Positions 60,760 to 64,000 of a DNA stretch of 64,000 nt are shown here, piece by piece. The stretch covers positions 186,001-250,000 of the forward strand of contig JAUIEJ010000009.1 of NCBI GenBank assembly GCA_030428885.1, in the 5' to 3' direction. The notes beneath the pieces are model-generated. The model was not told where the DNA came from. It made no database searches and saw only the letters and a list, made by a program, of their open reading frames with translations. The stretch's first letter is position 1, and each line of letters begins with the position of its first letter. The stretch is from Gemmatimonadota bacterium (lineage in GTDB: Bacteria > Gemmatimonadota > Gemmatimonadetes > Longimicrobiales > Gaopeijiaceae). Position numbers and translations under genes: made by a program.

Positions 60760-61224
60760 TCAGCAGAGGGCTCCGCGGCGGAGGCTGTTGCGGACCACGA
60801 AGACGGAGTCCGACTGAATAACGCCCAAAACGCTCACCTCCCCCACGCACATTCCCTCGGGGCGTGACCCGCCGACGATCACGTCGATCCAGTAGTCGGT
60901 GCCTCGAGCGAACCACACGGCGTACCCGGCCTCGAACCGAAGAGACCGGTCCAGTTCGCGAAGCACCGTGACGACGGGGTGCGTTCCCTCGGCCAACTCG
61001 ATCCGACGTTCGCCGGGCTGAGAGAGGAGCACTGAGACCTCACCCACGAAGACCCGGAGTTGGAGCGCGTCGGTTGGGGGGGCCTGGAACCGAATGGTCA
61101 ACGCCGGATCACCCGGACCGGTCGAATCGGAGCAGCCCACAGCCAGCGAGAGGAGTGCCACGAGTCCCAAGGCGGTGCGCCTTCGAATCGACGCTCCCCG
61201 ACGAGCCCTTCCCCTGTGCGCCAT
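60760..61224 (-). CDS. Putative small lipoprotein
   Basis: Predicted lipoprotein of 154 residues: basic start (RGRARRGASIRRR), hydrophobic TALGLVALLSLAVGC with a lipobox, then SDSTGPGDPALTIRF. The short beta-rich domain resembles lipoproteins with the SDSTGP linker found in Gemmatimonadota-like genomes. A C-terminal Cys pair (MCVGEV ... GALC) may form a disulfide. Function unknown. Start ATG 61224. Confidence 0.72.
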   Translation of the reverse strand: MAHRGRARRGASIRRRTALGLVALLSLAVGCSDSTGPGDPALTIRFQAPPTDALQLRVFVGEVSVLLSQPGERRIELAEGTHPVVTVLRELDRSLRFEAGYAVWFARGTDYWIDVIVGGSRPEGMCVGEVSVLGVIQSDSVFVVRNSLRRGALC

Positions 61225-61329
61225 CTCCGCGACTCCGTCGTTGACGACACGGCCCTGACAGCGGTGCACCAACGAACGCTACCCAAAGAAGCACCTTTGC
61301 CGCAAGGACCCTTCCCCTCGTCATTCCGA

Positions 61330-61343
61330 CCGCCGTTCGGCGG
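61330..61343 (-). terminator. Short hairpin after the GNAT gene
   Basis: CCGCC (61330-61334) pairs with GGCGG (61339-61343) over a 4-nt loop, 11 bp past the GNAT stop. Weak and without a U-run. The surrounding 129 bp hold no other feature I could support. Confidence 0.35.
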
Positions 61344-61353
61344 CTGGATGAGC

Positions 61354-61896
61354 CTACTCCGTGGCGTAGAGCACCTGCTCGGCACCGAATCGGGTCAGCC
61401 TCCGCTCCGGCCGCATTCCCAGGCGCTCCAGCAGCCGGCGCGAACGGGTGTTGCTCGCCTGGGTCTCCGCCACGACGCGGGGCAATCCGAGCGTGTCGCG
61501 GGCGTGGGCGAGAGCCGCACCGACGCTCTCCGCGGCATAGCCGAGTCCCCAGAATTCCGGCATCAACTCGAAGGAGACTTCCGTATCCGCACCCTCGTGG
61601 TGGTCGTCCAACGTCACGAGGCCGACGAAGGCGTCCTCCTTCAGCGTCCGGACGGCCCAGCAGATGCCAGCTTGGGGCCGTGCGAGCATCTCGACGAACT
61701 GCTTCCGGACGATCTCCTCCCGGACGGGGCCACCGAGGTGGCGTCGTACCGCGGGATCTGCCCGAAGCCTCACCACGTCCGGAAGGTCCGAGGCCTGCAC
61801 CGGGGTGAGCCGACACCGGTCGGTAGTGATGGACACGGGGTCTTCACCCCAGTCTCCGGGCCCCGCCGGAGGCTCTTCGTCAGCCGGCCGATTCAC
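61354..61896 (-). CDS. GNAT-family N-acetyltransferase (RimJ/RimL-like)
   Basis: Acetyltransferase of about 180 residues. SITTDRCRLTPVQASDLPDV opens the domain; VSFELMPEFWGLGYAAESVGAALAHA is the CoA region and ASNTRSRRLLERLGMRPERRL the end. Its GTG start at 61896 is the longest option; the domain proper begins near a second GTG about 60 bp later. Substrate unknown. Confidence 0.88.
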   Translation of the reverse strand: MNRPADEEPPAGPGDWGEDPVSITTDRCRLTPVQASDLPDVVRLRADPAVRRHLGGPVREEIVRKQFVEMLARPQAGICWAVRTLKEDAFVGLVTLDDHHEGADTEVSFELMPEFWGLGYAAESVGAALAHARDTLGLPRVVAETQASNTRSRRLLERLGMRPERRLTRFGAEQVLYATE

Positions 61897-61999
61897 CCAG
61901 GACTCGGGGCGCGCGAGGAACGTACCTCAAACGGATCACGTTCTCATCCATCTGATCGTGGGCCACCAGTCGAAGCGGCGGTCGAGGGCCGGCGAAGTC

Positions 62000-62521
62000 C
62001 TAGCCGGCATCCACGCCGAGCAACGCCCTCGCCTCTTCCTGCTCCGCCTCGAGGTTTGCCGTGGCGTCGGCGGTGAGCGCTCGAGCCGAGCGCTGGGCGA
62101 TGTGGAGCGTGGCACCGGCGGTGGCCGCCCCGAACAACGCGACCATGGGGACTCCCGCGACCACGTCTCGAAGGCCCAGGGGCAGTCCCATGGACAGTCG
62201 AATGAGGGCACCGACCCCGAGCGACACCGCGACCGCGACCGTTCCCCCCATGAGAGCCGTGCGACCCACTCGGATACCGAGAAGAGGGCGGTCGAAATGC
62301 CGAAGACGAAGGTAGCCGGAGAAGGCGAAGCCGGTCACGAACCCGGTGATCCCGACATTGGTCGCGATGGCGAGGATCAGCCTCCAGGGCGCGATCGGCG
62401 CTTCGAGCCCCACGAGCAACTCCATGGCGCCGAACACGGAGAACGCGCCCGCGAACCACGTTGCACCCCAGACCACGGCGTTGCCGATCGCACCCCGTAG
62501 ACGTCGAAAGACGCTCCTCAC
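62000..62521 (-). CDS. Small membrane protein of unknown function
   Basis: Protein of 173 residues with four likely helices (AVVWGATWFAGAFSVFGAMELL, ATNVGITGFVTGFAFSGYL, LMGGTVAVAVSLGVGALI, VPMVALFGAATAGATL), and a C-terminal charged helix LEAEQEEARALLG. No family recognised. It is preceded upstream by a 79-bp gap after the gene at 62601 on the same strand. Confidence 0.68.
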   Translation of the reverse strand: MRSVFRRLRGAIGNAVVWGATWFAGAFSVFGAMELLVGLEAPIAPWRLILAIATNVGITGFVTGFAFSGYLRLRHFDRPLLGIRVGRTALMGGTVAVAVSLGVGALIRLSMGLPLGLRDVVAGVPMVALFGAATAGATLHIAQRSARALTADATANLEAEQEEARALLGVDAG

Positions 62522-62600
62522 TGGCCCACCTCCTCGGCGATGCGGGGACTGCTCATCGCCCCCATGCTACGCAGGGTGGGACCGGATCCGCCAGACCGAT

Positions 62601-63173
62601 TCACCGACCCGTCCCGAACCTCAAGCCAAGCGCCAGACCGACCAAGTCGACCCGTCTCTCCCTGGTGACCACCGTCTCCGATCGACGGGAAATCCACAGG
62701 AAGTCCTGGCGGGCACCCACTTCGAACTGGGCGCCCTGGCCCACCCCGAACCGGATCACCGCGTCGAGCCGCAGCGACAAGTCCCAGTCGTCGCCCCAGC
62801 GCACGGCGCCCCCGCTGGGGACCAGTGCCAACTCCCCGGGGCCAACCTCGAACGGAGCGGCCATTCCCGCCCGGATCTGAAGCCCTGCGGACCCGGGAAA
62901 ATCGCAGATCGGAGGAAGGGAGTCGGAGCATCCGTTCTCGGCGACCTGGACGCCTGCCATCAAGACCGGAGTCACCCCCGTGGATCGGGCCTCCCACCGC
63001 ACCTCGGCGGCACCGAGCTTCGTATCCCCCGGATCGAGGTCCTGGCCTCCGCCCAGAACCAACGACAGGGCGCCCCCCTGCCCAGCCAACTGCACGGGTG
63101 CCATCGCGCAGAGGAGGACGACGACCCATGTGGAGTCCCATGTGAAATCACGCATCACAGACGCCCTCGTCAT
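62601..63173 (-). CDS. Secreted, possibly beta-barrel protein
   Basis: Protein of 190 residues with a signal-like N-terminus (STWVVVLLCAMAPVQLAGQ). The mature part alternates polar and hydrophobic residues (LSLRLDAVIRFGVGQGAQFEVGARQDFLWI, LVGLALGLRFGTGR) and ends in an aromatic-poor strand, as small outer-membrane barrels can. Family not recognised. The ATG overlaps the upstream gene's stop (ATGA). Confidence 0.62.
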   Translation of the reverse strand: MTRASVMRDFTWDSTWVVVLLCAMAPVQLAGQGGALSLVLGGGQDLDPGDTKLGAAEVRWEARSTGVTPVLMAGVQVAENGCSDSLPPICDFPGSAGLQIRAGMAAPFEVGPGELALVPSGGAVRWGDDWDLSLRLDAVIRFGVGQGAQFEVGARQDFLWISRRSETVVTRERRVDLVGLALGLRFGTGR

Positions 63174-63499
63174 GGATCGGCCCTACGGCCATCCGTGGCC
63201 CCGATCGCCTCCAATAGACGTTCTCGTTCGGCGTTCAGGGACGCCATCTCGCGATCCCGCCGGAGCGCCGGAACCAGGGAGACCCACAGTCCCACCGCGC
63301 CCGCAGCGACGAACGCCACCCCCCACCCGGCGACCTGCGACACGACACCCAGGGTGAGTACGAAGGCGCTCAGGGCCGTGAACGGGCCCCGACCGCCATA
63401 CACATCGTAGCGAAGGTCCTTCAGACGGAGCTCGAGGTCTCTGAGTTCTGCCTCGTGGACCGCCCGCTCACCCCTCGTCACATCTCGATCAACGCTCAC
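63170..63499 (-). CDS. Small membrane protein with helical hairpin
   Basis: Protein of 109 residues: a charged, likely coiled-coil N-terminus (AVHEAELRDLELRLKDLRYD), then two membrane helices (FTALSAFVLTLGVVSQVA and WGVAFVAAGAVGLWVSLV), then another charged helix. Function unknown. The GTG 63499 overlaps the stop of the upstream membrane protein (GTGA), and the stop overlaps the gene at 62601, so three genes are coupled. Confidence 0.62.
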   Translation of the reverse strand: MSVDRDVTRGERAVHEAELRDLELRLKDLRYDVYGGRGPFTALSAFVLTLGVVSQVAGWGVAFVAAGAVGLWVSLVPALRRDREMASLNAERERLLEAIGATDGRRADP

Positions 63500-64000
63500 G
63501 CGGGCCTCCCTGAGCCGGCGGGGCGCGGCTCGGGACCCGGGAAGAGGTAGAGAGCCAGGAGCCAACCCACCCACAGTCCGGTGGAGACTTTCTGAACGAT
63601 CGGCAGGAAGGTCGAGGCCGACTCGGAAAAGTAGATGGCGGCGTTCCACAGCGTGCCTGAGATGCAGGCCACTCCCGTGAGCAGCATGGCCAGTCTCGAC
63701 TGGCTCCACAGCATGTGGAAGATGGCCACCATCGCGACCACGAAGAACACCAACGTGACCCCGACCAACACGTCATGCATGGGGGTTACGACCAGGGACG
63801 CGTACACCATCGAGCCGATTCCGGCGATCTCGATGGTCTTCCGGTGAAGTCGCGTGGGCCCTCGGCCCGCCACGGCGTGAAACACCAGCCCGATGCCGGT
63901 ACAGAACACCAGAACCGCAGCCACGGCGACGGGACGCGCCGCGTTTGCGACTCCGTTGGTGGTCTGTGGTTGAAAGAGACTCGAGATGGACTGCTCGAAC
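63496..64000 (-). CDS. Multi-helix membrane protein (5' end beyond window)
   Basis: At least 167 residues, and the frame stays open to base 64000, so its start lies outside. Helices are seen at AVAAVLVFCTGIGLVFHAVA, GIGSMVYASLVVTPMHDV, TLVFFVVAMVAIFHMLW, LAMLLTGVACISGTLWNAAIY and VSTGLWVGWLLALYLFPG. It resembles uncharacterised DUF998-like proteins, but I cannot assign it firmly. First visible member of a three-gene overlapping set. Confidence 0.65.
   Translation of the reverse strand, partial: FEQSISSLFQPQTTNGVANAARPVAVAAVLVFCTGIGLVFHAVAGRGPTRLHRKTIEIAGIGSMVYASLVVTPMHDVLVGVTLVFFVVAMVAIFHMLWSQSRLAMLLTGVACISGTLWNAAIYFSESASTFLPIVQKVSTGLWVGWLLALYLFPGPEPRPAGSGRPA

Noticed and set aside
55000-63500. 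Integron cassette array (many small GNAT, DUF and membrane genes)
   Set aside because: No attC-like repeats with conserved ends were found between the genes, gaps are very short or negative, and several genes overlap.
1-64000. CRISPR arrays, insertion sequences, phage or plasmid genes
   Set aside because: No regularly spaced repeats, transposase, integrase or replication genes were seen on either strand.

Overview
The window is a very GC-rich, gene-dense bacterial chromosome fragment with about 60 protein genes and no rRNA, recognisable tRNA, transposase or CRISPR array. The gene set suggests Gemmatimonadota or a relative such as Acidobacteriota: five PadR regulators each coupled to a large FtsX/MacB-type permease of the orphan 'ADOP' kind, two DUF2911 proteins, a secreted sortilin-like propeller, a Ser/Thr kinase with TPR repeats beside an ECF sigma factor, and many secreted serine hydrolases and lipoproteins. 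This placement is an inference from gene families, not from a marker gene. Many neighbours overlap by ATGA or GTGA, so translational coupling is common.

Layout. 1-10.8 kb: the 5' part of a sortilin-like secreted protein (cut by the left edge), a ClC/CBS chloride channel, PadR-permease module 1, an M1-like metallopeptidase, a possible structured RNA and an acetoacetate-decarboxylase-like protein. 10.9-17 kb: PadR-permease module 2 and a copper-resistance set (CopA, CopZ-like chaperone, CsoR). 17-21 kb: a heme-uptake operon (binding protein, permease, ATPase, heme-handling HmuS/ChuS protein) behind a Fur-like box, diverging from a nitroreductase. 21-30 kb: an M23 peptidase, a TPR-kinase and its neighbouring ECF sigma factor, and PadR-permease module 3. 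30-37 kb: a serine-hydrolase lipoprotein/methyltransferase/DUF4256 operon, an AbgB-like M20 hydrolase with a strong hairpin after it, a PilZ protein, a YdeI-like protein and a class A penicillin-binding protein. 37-53 kb: modules 4 and 5, two DUF2911 proteins, a Cys-rich Tat-type protein, two of three related lipoproteins, a MutS fragment homologue without the mismatch-reading domain, DinB and GNAT genes, a beta-lactamase-fold protein fused to TPRs, and a CsaA-like protein. 53-64 kb: the third related lipoprotein, two zeta-toxin-like P-loop kinases, three GNATs, a CPBP protease, DUF2200 and DUF4386 proteins, small membrane proteins, and an alkylmercury-lyase-like gene.

The most notable item is that alkylmercury-lyase-like gene (58617-59312, minus). 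Its frame is interrupted by one TGA exactly where related proteins carry a catalytic-region cysteine, and the family-typical C-terminus continues in the same frame to a normal stop. Nineteen bases after the TGA lies a hairpin with a GGUC loop, the loop used in the E. coli formate dehydrogenase selenocysteine element. The simplest reading is a selenocysteine-containing MerB-like enzyme with a Cys/Asp/Sec active site; a nonsense mutation is the alternative. No selenocysteine machinery is encoded in the window, so this must be checked in the rest of the genome.

Other points worth following are a four-way-junction RNA candidate at 10019-10104, a different palindrome or repeat in front of each PadR-permease pair, a chain of five overlapping genes of unrelated families (55521-58506), and a family of three lipoproteins sharing an N-terminal DSAGVAV motif.
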